DNA of 64,000 nt from CBDEFX01 sp965237635 (lineage in GTDB: Bacteria > Chloroflexota > Dehalococcoidia > Lucifugimonadales > CAUZJF01). The stretch covers positions 2,232,001-2,296,000 of the forward strand of contig CBDEFX010000002.1 of NCBI GenBank assembly GCA_965237635.1, given 5' to 3'. Of the stretch, positions 1 through 7,993 are shown one piece after another; positions within the stretch are counted from its first letter, which is position 1; every line of letters starts with the position of its first letter. The position numbers and the translations under genes were made by a program. The notes under the pieces are model-generated. The model did not search any database, was not told the DNA's origin, and worked only from the letters and a program-made list of their open reading frames with translations.

Positions 1-121
1 GCTCAGGACGAACGGTGGATTTGAAGCTACGTTCGTGGTGAGCTCCGACAGGAGTCGCGGGTCCTAATCGGACCTGTCGAACCACGGCCCTGCAAGTCGA
101 CTTTTGGTGCAAGGCCCATCA
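1..121 (+). repeat. Interspersed repeat R1, partial copy
   Basis: This stretch matches positions 16346-16462 closely: the same blocks 'gaacggtg', 'tacgttcgtggtgagctccg', 'tgtcgaacca' and 'ggtgcaa' occur in the same order. The left part of the repeat lies outside the window. Other copies lie near 6503, 7821 (inverted) and 32068. The inner palindrome differs between copies, as expected for a non-coding palindromic repeat. No protein is encoded. Confidence 0.7.
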
Positions 122-136
122 AGGGAAAGGAAGGAG

Positions 137-1003
137 CTACCCCCCGCTTTCCGCCTCCCCGCCGTCGCCACGGTCACCCATCTTGATGAACGGGCTCAGC
201 AGGTTGGTGAACTCCATAGGGAATATGAACTTTGTGGATGCGCTCGAACCGAGCTCCTTGAGGGTGTCGAAGTACTGGAGGCTGAGTGTCTTGTGGTCGA
301 TGTTCTGCGCAATGGCGTAGATCTTGTCGAGGGCCGTGGCAAAGCCATCGGCCCGAAGGACGGCGGCCTGCTGATCACCCTCTGCCGTGAGTATCTCTGC
401 CTGTCGCGCGCCTTCTGCCTTGAGAATGGCCGCCTGCTTCTCACCATCCGCGACAGTGACCGCCGCCGTGCGAGTGCCCTCGGCCTCGGTGACCACGGCA
501 CGCCGGACGCGCTCCGCCGACATCTGCCGGTTCATCGCGTCCTGGATGTCGCGGGGCGGCTCGATCTCGCGGATCTCAACGTTGGTCACCTTGATGCCCC
601 ACCGCTCGGTCTCGGAATCCAGCTTCTCTCGTACGGCGGTGTTTATCCTCTCGCGCTGCGAGAGGACCTCGTCCAGGGTCATCTCGCCCACGACGGCGCG
701 CAAAGTTGTGGTGGCCAGCCCATCTACGGCCTGGCGGTAGTTCACCACCTCCATCACAGCTCTCTCGGCGAACTCGACCATGATTCGCAGGTACACGAGG
801 AAATCGATATCGATGGCTGCGTTGTCCTTGGTGATGTTACTCTGTCTGGGGATGTCCCGCACCTGGGTCTGGGTATGCACTTGCTTGCCGCTGTGCATGA
901 AGGGGATTAAGACCACAACTCCGGGGCCCCTCATACCCTGGAATTTGCCCCACTTGAAAACAGCAATGCGCTCGAAGTCCTTTACAAAGTTTAGGATTCC
1001 CAT
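137..1003 (-). CDS. SPFH/Band 7 (stomatin-like) protein
   Basis: 288-residue SPFH-domain protein, the usual partner of NfeD; such pairs are thought to organise membrane microdomains and membrane-protein turnover. The start at 1003 is chosen because GGGAGG lies 7 nt upstream and the family begins near residue 1 (MGILNFVKDF). The SPFH core runs from about residue 10 to 165 and includes DIPRQSNITKDNAAIDID and VTNVEIREIEPP. It is followed by an Ala/Glu-rich coiled-coil (about 165-215, repeated 'AEG..QAAIL' units) and a short Gly-rich tail. Unlike most stomatins it lacks a long N-terminal hydrophobic anchor; only the segment GPGVVVLIPFM is apolar. It lies downstream of nfeD on the same strand, 287 bp away, so it may be co-transcribed. 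Stop codon TAG. Confidence 0.9.
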   Translation of the reverse strand: MGILNFVKDFERIAVFKWGKFQGMRGPGVVVLIPFMHSGKQVHTQTQVRDIPRQSNITKDNAAIDIDFLVYLRIMVEFAERAVMEVVNYRQAVDGLATTTLRAVVGEMTLDEVLSQRERINTAVREKLDSETERWGIKVTNVEIREIEPPRDIQDAMNRQMSAERVRRAVVTEAEGTRTAAVTVADGEKQAAILKAEGARQAEILTAEGDQQAAVLRADGFATALDKIYAIAQNIDHKTLSLQYFDTLKELGSSASTKFIFPMEFTNLLSPFIKMGDRGDGGEAESGG

Positions 1004-1290
1004 TCTTGCCTCCCTTGATATGTGACCATTAGACCAACCAATCCCCAAAGCGGATAAGCCTACAGCGAACGCAACCCGCCTCCAGACATTGACTCCTCAA
1101 ATTCCCGGTACCTATCGCTGACCCGAGTCCCCCCTTGCTGTGCGCAGCACTGCAATCATATGCGCGCCCCCCGCCAACTTCATCCATGAGCCACCCCTGT
1201 ACTGGGGGGTTCCCGCCACGTTAGGTACTTACGCGTAACCCCAGACGCCGGGAAGATACCATGCCATCACTAGCGTTGTCAAGCATCCGA
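1004..1290. other. Intergenic region between nfeD and the SPFH gene
   Basis: 287 bp without a credible ORF. No hairpin with a T-run is seen, so read-through from nfeD is plausible. No strong promoter was recognised. Confidence 0.5.
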
Positions 1291-2694
1291 TTACGCTGGC
1301 TCCTCTCCCAGGTTGCCTTCATCGCTCTGATCGGATAGAGGTGACCTGAACACCCTGAGAGTCAACCCCTCGGCCTCGAGCACCATCACCTCCTCACCTT
1401 CGCCTATCGTCTGTCCGGCATCGGAAACGGCGCTCCAGTCCTCGCCACCAACGTGGACCATGCCTTGAGGCGCCAGTCCGCTGGTGACGATAGCAATCTG
1501 ACCAACAAGCGATTCCTGGGTGGTCGCCCCCTTTGCGCCGGCTCTTCGAGCGGCGACAAGGTCCCGGACCAGAAATAATAACACCGCCAACATAGCGGTA
1601 GCGACCCCCAGTATCAGCCAGATGTTAACCTTGAAGCTTGGCGTCTCGATCGGTGGAGGCGTGAACCCGCCGAAAAGCAGGAAAGCCCCCAACACAAAGC
1701 TGATTACACCCGCGATCCCAAAGACACCTATCCCCGGCGCCTGGATCTCGATGAACAGGAGCACCATCGCCAAGGCTAGAAGGCCCACTCCCGCCAGGTT
1801 GACCGGCAAGTTCCCCAGGGCCACGAACGCGAGTGCCAGTGCTATGACCCCCGCAATCCCCGGCACCAGCGTTCCAGGCACCAGGAACTCGACGAATATG
1901 CCGAGTGCTCCCAGCGTTAGCAGCACGAATGCGACGTTCGGGTCGGCGAGAAAGCCCAGGAATCGCTCGACCGGCGTCTGTGATATCTGACGTATCTCGA
2001 GACCCTCGGTCCGCAGGGTGAAGCCCTCCCCCCGGGCCGTTCCGTCAGTCACGGTCGGCTTGAGCAGCACTTCCATGCCGTCGAGCTGGCCCATAAGGTC
2101 GTCGATGTCCTTGGCGACCAGGTCGACAACATCCTTGGCTAACGCCTCCGAGGCCGAGTAGGCCTTGGCGTTCAGTACGGTCTGCTCCAGCGCCTCCACG
2201 TTGCGGCCGCGCGCCCTCGCGATCTCTCGCATCAACGCCGCCGCGTCCTGCGCGGGCTTTCGCCCGATAGTTGCAGGTAGGTTTTCTCCGGAGCCTGGTA
2301 CAGGCGAGGCCGCGCCGATTGTCGTGGCAGGGGCCATCGCCGCGACGTGCGCGGCCGCCGTCACGAACGTGCCGGCGGAGGCAGCGTGTGCCCCAGACGG
2401 AGACACATAGACGACGATAGGTATGCCGGAGGCCAGTATATCCTCGACCATATCCTCGGTAGAGGAGTAAAGGCCTCCGGGGGTATCTAGCTCAACGATG
2501 AGGAGCTGGGCCCCATCCTCGGTAGCGGTATCGATGGCCCTCGAAACGAAGCGCGCGGAAACAGACTGGATGGTATCGTCGAATTCCAGCAGGGCCGCGT
2601 GCGGCCCCGCGGCGAACGCCACGGAGAGGCCCTGCGAAGCGATGGCGCCACCGAAGCCCAGAAGGATCAGGGCCGAGGCCAGCACGTGTTTCAT
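1291..2694 (-). CDS. NfeD family membrane serine protease (ClpP-like)
   Basis: 467-residue long-form NfeD protein. Residues 1-28 form a signal peptide. A ClpP-class serine protease domain follows (about 33-220) with the nucleophile region AASAGTFVT and a downstream Lys in LNAKAYSA, matching the Ser-Lys dyad of the archaeal 1510-N family. Next are several transmembrane helices (about 245-400; Leu/Val/Gly-rich blocks such as VFGIAGVISFVLGAFLLFGG) and a C-terminal OB-fold (about 405-460; QIAIVTSGLAPQG...EGEEVMVLEAEG). Family members cleave hydrophobic segments of stomatin-type partners, and an SPFH gene lies directly downstream. The start at 2694 is preferred over 2721 because it begins the signal peptide. 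A promoter-like sequence lies at 2712-2740. Stop codon TAA. Confidence 0.92.
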   Translation of the reverse strand: MKHVLASALILLGFGGAIASQGLSVAFAAGPHAALLEFDDTIQSVSARFVSRAIDTATEDGAQLLIVELDTPGGLYSSTEDMVEDILASGIPIVVYVSPSGAHAASAGTFVTAAAHVAAMAPATTIGAASPVPGSGENLPATIGRKPAQDAAALMREIARARGRNVEALEQTVLNAKAYSASEALAKDVVDLVAKDIDDLMGQLDGMEVLLKPTVTDGTARGEGFTLRTEGLEIRQISQTPVERFLGFLADPNVAFVLLTLGALGIFVEFLVPGTLVPGIAGVIALALAFVALGNLPVNLAGVGLLALAMVLLFIEIQAPGIGVFGIAGVISFVLGAFLLFGGFTPPPIETPSFKVNIWLILGVATAMLAVLLFLVRDLVAARRAGAKGATTQESLVGQIAIVTSGLAPQGMVHVGGEDWSAVSDAGQTIGEGEEVMVLEAEGLTLRVFRSPLSDQSDEGNLGEEPA

Positions 2695-2711
2695 GGTGAC
2701 TACCCGCTGAC

Positions 2712-2740
2712 AGTTTACCACGTTTCCCAGCAGCGGTCAG
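2712..2740 (-). promoter_or_regulatory. Putative sigma-70 promoter of nfeD
   Basis: On the minus strand CTGACC (2740-2735), a 17-nt spacer and TAAACT (2717-2712). Four of six positions match each consensus hexamer. Transcription would start near 2705, about 11 nt before the chosen start codon. Confidence 0.45.
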
Positions 2741-2804
2741 CGGCGTCTAGGCTGACCCTACCCGCACGTCGACCACCGAAGGGACGATGCCGTCACTGCA
2801 AATG

Positions 2805-2836
2805 GTAGGGGCGCACGGCGTGCGGGCGTGCGCCCT
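2805..2836. repeat. GTAGGGGC...GCCC palindromic repeat (imperfect)
   Basis: Imperfect palindrome 'gtaggggcgcac...gtgcgccct'. It belongs to the same family as the hairpins at 3892-3919, 32696-32722 and 48240-48268, all of which carry a GGGGC/GCCCC stem with a variable inner part. Confidence 0.5.
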
Positions 2837-2860
2837 CCGCTGGCTTGAGGAGCACAAATG

Positions 2861-3000
2861 TGCTATAATGGACTCATCTGGGTCAGACCCGACCAGACCC
2901 GTCCGGGGCCCGTCGAGGACCTGTCCCATTAGGACTGCATGTGTCCCACTTTCCCGTAGCTAGATGGGACAGAATGAGACAGAATGGGACACTTTTTTTT
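2861..3000 (+). ncRNA. Candidate small transcription unit, element A
   Basis: Starts with an extended -10 box TGCTATAAT (2861-2869) and ends with GTGTCCCA (2941-2948), TGGGACAC (2985-2992) and eight Ts (2993-3000), an intrinsic-terminator layout. Upstream, CTGTCCCAT (2921-2929) can pair with ATGGGACAG (2964-2972). This second pairing is interleaved with the terminator stem, so the two helices are either mutually exclusive or form a pseudoknot. A second copy with the same architecture lies on the minus strand at 31879-32000. There is no ORF inside and no match to an RNA family I know. It could instead be a non-autonomous repeat that happens to carry promoter- and terminator-like ends. Confidence 0.3.
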
Positions 3001-3108
3001 AACTCCTGGTAAGCCCGCGCCGCAGAGGTACGATGACACGCGAAGCGATCAAGAAACTCGCGAGCGGAGAGTCCTTTCGACCGGCTTCGGGGAAGAAATC
3101 GTCTGCAA

Positions 3109-3176
3109 CTTGTCTCCCTGAGTCCCGATTCGGCCCCGATGCCGCCTCAGGCGGACGAAGGGTCTGGAGAGGGTGG
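3109..3176 (+). repeat. Interspersed repeat R2, copy 1
   Basis: Sequence of the type 'tgtctccctgagtcccg...cggacgaagggtctgg'. The same ends recur at 4719-4790 in this orientation and inverted at 32517-32575, 57695-57752, 59616-59684 and 61570-61616. The centre is a variable palindrome. The surrounding region 2695-3363 holds this repeat, element A and one palindrome, and otherwise nothing recognisable. Confidence 0.65.
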
Positions 3177-3363
3177 TCCTTGTCTGGTCGACACCACCCC
3201 AGGTGCTTCACCCGCCTCAGGCAAGTTCAGCATGACATTTTGTGCACGGCCCTTTCGACCGCCTAGGCACCATCAGCGACGTGCAGGTTTACGGAGATGT
3301 ACACTCTACAAACCGGGAGCCCGGGTCGACGCGGAAGGACCGGAGGGCAGCTAGGAGTGATGG

Positions 3364-3534
3364 CTAGGCGGGGGCTCGGCCGCTGATGATGCAATCGAGG
3401 CAGCAGACGATCTCTGTGCCAACGTGCTCAATGGGGGTCTTGGTGTGATTGCCACATAGGTCACACACCACATCGAAAAGCTCAATGACTTCTGTATTGT
3501 CCTTGGTCTCAACCACTTGATGAATATCACCCAT
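3364..3534 (-). CDS. Small zinc-ribbon protein, 56 aa
   Basis: A short reading frame encoding about 56 residues with two CxxC knuckles: CDLCGN near residue 29 and CCLDCI near residue 46. The spacing and the acidic N-terminal half (TKDNTEVIELFD) look like a one-domain zinc ribbon. The function is unknown. Only a weak ribosome-binding site is visible before the ATG at 3534, so the start is tentative. The frame ends in TAG. Support rests on the paired CxxC motifs and the absence of a better frame here. Confidence 0.55.
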   Translation of the reverse strand: MGDIHQVVETKDNTEVIELFDVVCDLCGNHTKTPIEHVGTEIVCCLDCIISGRAPA

Positions 3535-3697
3535 GGAAAATCACGGTTCGACCGCAGCCTGACAAACACTTGACGATTTCTTATACAGAGTATAGTCAAT
3601 CACACAAGCGTCAGCTTTTTCAAGGGGGACGGGAGCATCTGTTGGCCCTTTCACACGCGCATAACGTACAGTCACAACTGCTACACAGGTGAATTGG

Positions 3698-3772
3698 TGG
3701 AGCGGGAGACCGGATTCGAACCGGCGACAGCCTGCTTGGAAGGCAGGAACTCTACCGCTGAGTTACTCCCGC
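3698..3772 (-). tRNA. tRNA-Gly (anticodon TCC), CCA encoded
   Basis: On the minus strand the acceptor stem GCGGGAG (3772-3766) pairs with CTCCCGC (3708-3702). The anticodon arm reads CCTGC-CTTCCAA-GCAGG, giving anticodon TCC. The T-arm holds GGTTCGAATCC. Discriminator T and an encoded CCA follow (3701-3698). All stems pair well. Confidence 0.95.
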
Positions 3773-3891
3773 TTAAAGCTAAATATACGTAGAGACGGCC
3801 GGATCGTCAACCGGTTGCAGTGCCAGACTTTTCCAGACCGAGGCTTTCATGTTATCTTTCCTCTCAGCACGCCCAGGCATCCGAACTCATC

Positions 3892-3919
3892 GTAGGGGCA
3901 CGGCATGCCGTGCCCCTAC
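3892..3919. repeat. Perfect 28-bp palindrome, GTAGGGGC family
   Basis: A 14-bp arm, gtaggggcacggca, is followed directly by its exact reverse complement. It lies between tRNA-Gly and alaX and belongs to the palindrome family seen at 2805, 32696 and 48240. Confidence 0.8.
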
Positions 3920-3967
3920 CGGGACAACGGGTACCTACTTGGGATAGGCGCTCACTGGAGACTGCCC

Positions 3968-4684
3968 TTGACCGAACTGCTCTCCAATAACGACAGCTAC
4001 CTCAGGGAGTTCGACGCCACGGTCGTCGAGCCGACAACCGAAGGCGTGGTCCTCGACCGCACTGCTTTCTACCCTGGCGGTGGTGGCCAGCCGGCCGACA
4101 CTGGCACTCTGAAGGTCGGCGACAAGGAGCACAAGGTCACGAAGATATCCCGGTCAGGCGGAAAGCTCATCCATGAGCTGGATAGCTCTCCCCCGGCGGC
4201 GGGCGAGACCGTGCACGGCGTGATCGACTGGCAGCGACGCTACGAGCTCATGCGTACGCACACCGCGCTGCATATCCTCTGCGGTGTGGTCTGGCGCGAC
4301 TACGGCGCCAAGGTCACAGGCGGCGACATGAAACCGTTGGCGGCCAGGATGGACTTCGAGCTTGAGCACATGTCGGCAGACTTCGCGAAGGATGTCGAGG
4401 CGCTCGTAAACAGGGAGGTAGAGGCTGCCCGCCCGGTGGGAGTGAGAGAGCTCCCTCGGGAGGAAGCCTTCAAGATTCCCGACCTCATCCGCACCAAGAT
4501 CAACCTGCTGCCCGACCACATCAAGGAAGTCAGGACTGTGGAAATATCAGACCTGGACCTGCAGGCCGACGGCGGGACACACGTCGCCAACACAAGTGAG
4601 ATAGGCCGGGTCAGAGTCGTCGGACACGAGAGCAAGGGCCGCATCAACAAGCGCCTCCGCATCGAGGTAGACGAAGTCGACTGA
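3968..4684 (+). CDS. alaX: Alanyl-tRNA editing protein AlaX
   Basis: 238-residue stand-alone editing domain that hydrolyses mischarged Ser-tRNA(Ala), acting in trans to AlaRS. It begins at TTG 3968: GGAG lies 7 nt upstream and the family starts with 'MTELLxxNDSYLREF', which is what follows. Visible motifs are the N-terminal GGGGQPADTG, the zinc motif HTALH (His98, His102) and a second block ADGGTHV (His205). In the second block the usual Cys before the His is replaced by Asp-Gly-Gly, as in some AlaX-M/L forms. The frame stays open upstream to 3905, but that would run back into the palindrome. Ends in TGA. Confidence 0.88.
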   Translation: MTELLSNNDSYLREFDATVVEPTTEGVVLDRTAFYPGGGGQPADTGTLKVGDKEHKVTKISRSGGKLIHELDSSPPAAGETVHGVIDWQRRYELMRTHTALHILCGVVWRDYGAKVTGGDMKPLAARMDFELEHMSADFAKDVEALVNREVEAARPVGVRELPREEAFKIPDLIRTKINLLPDHIKEVRTVEISDLDLQADGGTHVANTSEIGRVRVVGHESKGRINKRLRIEVDEVD

Positions 4685-4718
4685 CAGTTCGGGTACTCAT
4701 TTCACAGAGTGGCACCTC

Positions 4719-4790
4719 CAACATGTCTCCCTGAGTCCCGATTCGGCCCCGATGCCGCATCGGGGGGACGAAGGGTCTGGGGAGGTGTGG
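4719..4790 (+). repeat. Interspersed repeat R2, copy 2
   Basis: Nearly the same outer sequence as 3109-3176, with a central palindrome ccgatgccgcatcgg. It lies between alaX and the next gene, so it may add a hairpin at the 3' end of the alaX transcript. Confidence 0.65.
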
Positions 4791-4851
4791 TCGCATCTCT
4801 AGCCCTCACTACCCGAGGTTCTGTAGCCAAAAGAATCAGGAGAGTTGAGCC

Positions 4852-6450
4852 ATGCCCAAGCCTCGCATTATATTTTATCACGACGGGCGCCACCCGCTGA
4901 TCTACATGTACGAGCCTCCGATGAAGAAGGAGGAGTATGAGTCGGCTATCGACGAGCTGGCCGGCACGCCGGTGGAGGCGGTGATCTTCTGTCTTGGAGA
5001 GGGCCGTGTGTTTTTGCACGACACGAAGGTGGCCGAGTTCTGGGGCCACAATGTCGACAAATGGCGGACGATCTCTCGGCGGCGCACCCACCTGAACGCT
5101 AAGCACTTGATCGAGGAAGGGAACGACCCCCTGAGGCTCGTGTGCGAGCGCGCTCACGCCAAAGGTATGCTGCTTTATCCTTCCCTGATCGTGCAGCGGC
5201 CCGGCGAAGTGGCGGGTGAGACGACCATGTGGGAACGGTCGTCAGCCTTTCGCTTCAACAACCCGCAACTGGAGATCGGCGCTCGGGGAGACGTCGATCC
5301 CAACTTCCTATTCCCCGACAACCTGGACTTCAAGCACAAGGAGACCCGGGACGAGCGCTTCGCCGTGATCGAGGAGGTGGTGAACAACTATCCCGTTGAC
5401 GGGTTCGAGCTGCAGCTACAGCACAGACCCCAGTACTTTCGCCCCGACGAGGTCGAGGAAGGGCGGGCGATAATGACTGACTGGATCAGCCAGGTCCACG
5501 ACGCCGTCAAGAAGAGCGGCCCGGACCGGGAGCTGGCCGTCCGCATACCGCATAGCATCGAGGGCTGCCTGTCGGTGGGGCTCGACATCCGCGAGTGGGT
5601 CAGACAGGGAGTCGTGGACGTGATCATCGCACAAGACGTCCAGGCCGGCCGGCACGTCAACTCGATGGCCGATTTCCGTCCCATGGTGGCCCTGGCGAAA
5701 GGATCGGAGAGCAGAGTCATCGCGTCGATCCCCAGCCAGCTGGACACGGACCGCCTGGGTGACGCGCCGATCTCAGTGGTTCGCGCTGCGGCCTGCAACT
5801 ACTGGGAGCAGGGCATCGATGGGGTAGACTTGTGGTACTGGTACCTCAGCTGGCCATACCAGCCGCCCTTCTACGAGAAGCTGAGGGAGCTCCCGCACCC
5901 CGATGTAATGGCTCCCAAGGACAAGTTCTACCATCTGTTGACCGATGTCGGCCTCGCGAAGCCGGGAGAGCCTGGGGAGCAGTGGGGAAGTCGGCCGCTT
6001 CCAGTCCGTCTACACAGAGGCCAGCCGGTCGGGCTGGAGCTCACCATTAGCGACGACCTGCCGCGCTGGGACAAGGACGGCCGAGTCCACGAGGTACTTC
6101 TGCGAGTCCGGGTAACAGACACCACCGAGATGTCTCAGCTCGGCTTCAGGCTCAACGGCGCAGACCTGCCTCAGTCCTTGATGCGGAGGATCAACGAGGT
6201 CTTCAGGATGACGGCCGCGCGGTTCAAGATCCAGAACAGCAACTGGTTCATATTCAGGCTCGACAGGGTCCACTGGCCGGCCAAGGGTCCCAACAGCCTG
6301 GAGGTAACGCTGGTCGATGACGACCCGGACATAGTCCTGGAGCCGTCCGTCCACGACGTCGAGCTGGAGATCAAATACCTGATGGGCCAGAGCTTCCACC
6401 GCAGCTTCGTGGACCCGGACCTTGGCACCTACGAGCACGTCGAGGCATAG
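4852..6450 (+). CDS. Putative glycoside-hydrolase-like TIM-barrel protein
   Basis: 532-residue cytoplasmic protein without a signal peptide. About residues 1-370 have the character of a family 10-like (GHL10/DUF4015-type) barrel: RIIFYHDGRHPLIYMY at the N terminus, PVEAVIFCLGEG, CERAHAKGMLLYPSLI, VNNYPVDGFELQLQHRP with acidic residues at a strand end, and GVDLWYWYLSWPYQPP. Residues about 390-525 look like an all-beta accessory domain (VHEVLLRVRV, NSLEVTLVDDDP). The start has AGGAGAG 7 nt upstream. I recognise the fold class rather than a characterised enzyme, so substrate and reaction are unknown. Similar proteins are often annotated 'family 10 glycosylhydrolase' or hypothetical. Confidence 0.55.
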   Translation: MPKPRIIFYHDGRHPLIYMYEPPMKKEEYESAIDELAGTPVEAVIFCLGEGRVFLHDTKVAEFWGHNVDKWRTISRRRTHLNAKHLIEEGNDPLRLVCERAHAKGMLLYPSLIVQRPGEVAGETTMWERSSAFRFNNPQLEIGARGDVDPNFLFPDNLDFKHKETRDERFAVIEEVVNNYPVDGFELQLQHRPQYFRPDEVEEGRAIMTDWISQVHDAVKKSGPDRELAVRIPHSIEGCLSVGLDIREWVRQGVVDVIIAQDVQAGRHVNSMADFRPMVALAKGSESRVIASIPSQLDTDRLGDAPISVVRAAACNYWEQGIDGVDLWYWYLSWPYQPPFYEKLRELPHPDVMAPKDKFYHLLTDVGLAKPGEPGEQWGSRPLPVRLHRGQPVGLELTISDDLPRWDKDGRVHEVLLRVRVTDTTEMSQLGFRLNGADLPQSLMRRINEVFRMTAARFKIQNSNWFIFRLDRVHWPAKGPNSLEVTLVDDDPDIVLEPSVHDVELEIKYLMGQSFHRSFVDPDLGTYEHVEA

Positions 6451-6502
6451 GACGGGAGTTGCGCAAGAGATACCCCGTTAGCCCCGTCGGCGTTCGACAA
6501 AG

Positions 6503-6582
6503 GCCCTTCGATACGTCCCGATGTCGCATCGGGACTACTCAGGGCGAACGGTGAATCTGAACCTACGTTCGTGGTGAGCCTC
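6503..6582 (+). repeat. Interspersed repeat R1, copy 2 (truncated)
   Basis: Matches 16311-16385 almost base for base (cccttcgatacgtcccgatg, actactcagggcgaacggtg, tacgttcgtggtgag). The rest of the 308-bp gap 6451-6758 shows no credible gene, only a second short palindrome 'ccccgattccgaatcgggg' near 6661-6679. Confidence 0.7.
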
Positions 6583-6758
6583 TCGGACGGTTAAGTTGCT
6601 TCCTCAATAGATTGCGTCCAGCGAATGCTGAGTCAGCCGAGAGTAAGTATGTGTTCCGAGCCCCGATTCCGAATCGGGGGCGAGGAATCTGGTGTGGGGG
6701 GCTTAAATCCCGCTTCGTCTGGGCTGCTGCTTGAAGACAACAGGCATGTCACCTTGAG

Positions 6759-7769
6759 ATGAAAATAGACGTGAGTCCCGCCGGGTCTTCTACCAGAGCT
6801 CTGCCAGGTAACATAAAACCCATGTTGGCCAGGCTGACGCGCCACCCCTTTGACTCCCCCAACCACATCTTCGAGCTAAAGTGGGACGGCATCAGGACTC
6901 TGGTATTCATCGAAGACGGCGACCTGCGTCTCCAGGCCAGAAATATGCGCAACATTACCGCGAGCTTTCCCGAGACGGACGGCATTCGTCAATCGATCAA
7001 GTCGGACCGGACGGTGCTCGACGGCGAGCTGGTCTGTTTCGATAAAGAGGGGCGGCCGAGCTTCGCGCCGCTGCAGAAACGGCTGCGGGGGCTAGGCGAC
7101 GGAAGTCCTAACCGAGGACCGAGAGCACGCTTCGTGGCATTCGATCTCCTCTACATGGACGGCAAGTCGGTAATGGACGAGCCACTTGCCAATCGAAAGA
7201 ACATGCTGCACGAGATCCTGGAGCCTACCGAAGTGGTCCAGGCGTGCCAATTCATAGAAAGGGACGGCAAAGCCTTCTTTGAAGTGACACGACAGCACGA
7301 GCTTGAAGGGATTGTGGCCAAGGACAAGGCCAGCCGATACCTGCCCGGCAAACGAAGCCCGGACTGGCACAAGATTAAGCGACTAAGGGAGTGCGACGTA
7401 GTTATCGGAGGATACGACTTCGGATGGGAGCGAGGGCTCTTGAGCTCGCTGATCGTAGGTCTCTACGACGACCGAGGTCGGTTCACCTACGCAGGGCAGG
7501 TCGGCGTCGGCTCTTCCAAACATCTTGTCAGACAGCTTCACTCCAGCCTACAAGCTCTCCACACCGTGGAGTGTCCGTTCGAGAATCCCCCGAGAATCGA
7601 AAGATTCGTCTACTGGTGCAAGCCCGAGATCGTATGCAGGGTGCAGTACGGCGAGTTCACGAATCAAGGCAAGCTTCGCTACGCCACATATGTAGGACAG
7701 ACTGAAGACAAGTCGCCTGTCGACTGCAGAGTCGATGACGCTATCGGTTGGCCTAGCAGGCGAGACTAG
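6759..7769 (+). CDS. ATP-dependent DNA ligase (LigC/LigD-ligase type)
   Basis: 336-residue stand-alone ATP-dependent ligase. Motif I is FELKWDGIR, with Lys41 the expected adenylated residue. Motif III falls at RFVAFDLLYMDG, motif IV at ELEGIVAKD and motif V at SPDWHKIKR. The C-terminal OB-fold starts near residue 215 (CDVVIGGYDFG) and continues through LTYAGQVGVGSS-like sequence. Such small ligases work with Ku in bacterial non-homologous end joining or repair of short gaps; ku lies 225 bp downstream on the same strand and a multidomain ligD faces it. The start ATG has only a weak Shine-Dalgarno sequence. Confidence 0.9.
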   Translation: MKIDVSPAGSSTRALPGNIKPMLARLTRHPFDSPNHIFELKWDGIRTLVFIEDGDLRLQARNMRNITASFPETDGIRQSIKSDRTVLDGELVCFDKEGRPSFAPLQKRLRGLGDGSPNRGPRARFVAFDLLYMDGKSVMDEPLANRKNMLHEILEPTEVVQACQFIERDGKAFFEVTRQHELEGIVAKDKASRYLPGKRSPDWHKIKRLRECDVVIGGYDFGWERGLLSSLIVGLYDDRGRFTYAGQVGVGSSKHLVRQLHSSLQALHTVECPFENPPRIERFVYWCKPEIVCRVQYGEFTNQGKLRYATYVGQTEDKSPVDCRVDDAIGWPSRRD

Positions 7770-7820
7770 GGGTCCACCTGGCGGACATTGCGCTGCTCAC
7801 TACCGATGGAACACACAGAT

Positions 7821-7869
7821 CCGTTCGTCCTGAGTAGTCCCGATGCGGCATAGGGACGTGTCGAAGGAC
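7821..7869 (-). repeat. Interspersed repeat R1, inverted fragment
   Basis: The reverse complement reads tccttcgacacgtcc...gactactcaggacgaacgg, the left half of R1. It lies between the ligase gene and ku. Confidence 0.6.
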
Positions 7870-7935
7870 GCCCTCCGTAGCGACAAAGGCCCTCACGGAG
7901 ACCTTGAGATCGTAGCTTGCCCTAGCAACGTGGGT

Positions 7936-7970
7936 TATAATGAGGGTTTTCGGCGACGTTGTCGTCGCCG
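7936..7970 (+). promoter_or_regulatory. Putative ku -10 box and leader hairpin
   Basis: TATAAT at 7936-7941 is followed by a perfect stem-loop CGGCGAC-GTTGTC-GTCGCCG (7951-7970) and then a strong Shine-Dalgarno AGGAGGTGA (7982-7990) before the ku ATG. No good -35 hexamer is seen at the standard distance. The hairpin would lie at the very 5' end of the ku transcript and could stabilise it. Confidence 0.45.
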
Positions 7971-7993
7971 TTTCGATGCTCAGGAGGTGAGTC

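Noticed and set aside
2498..2808. Opposite-strand ORFs over nfeD and similar long antisense frames elsewhere (for example 14939-16108)
   Set aside because: They are GC-driven antisense frames of well-supported genes and show no family features.
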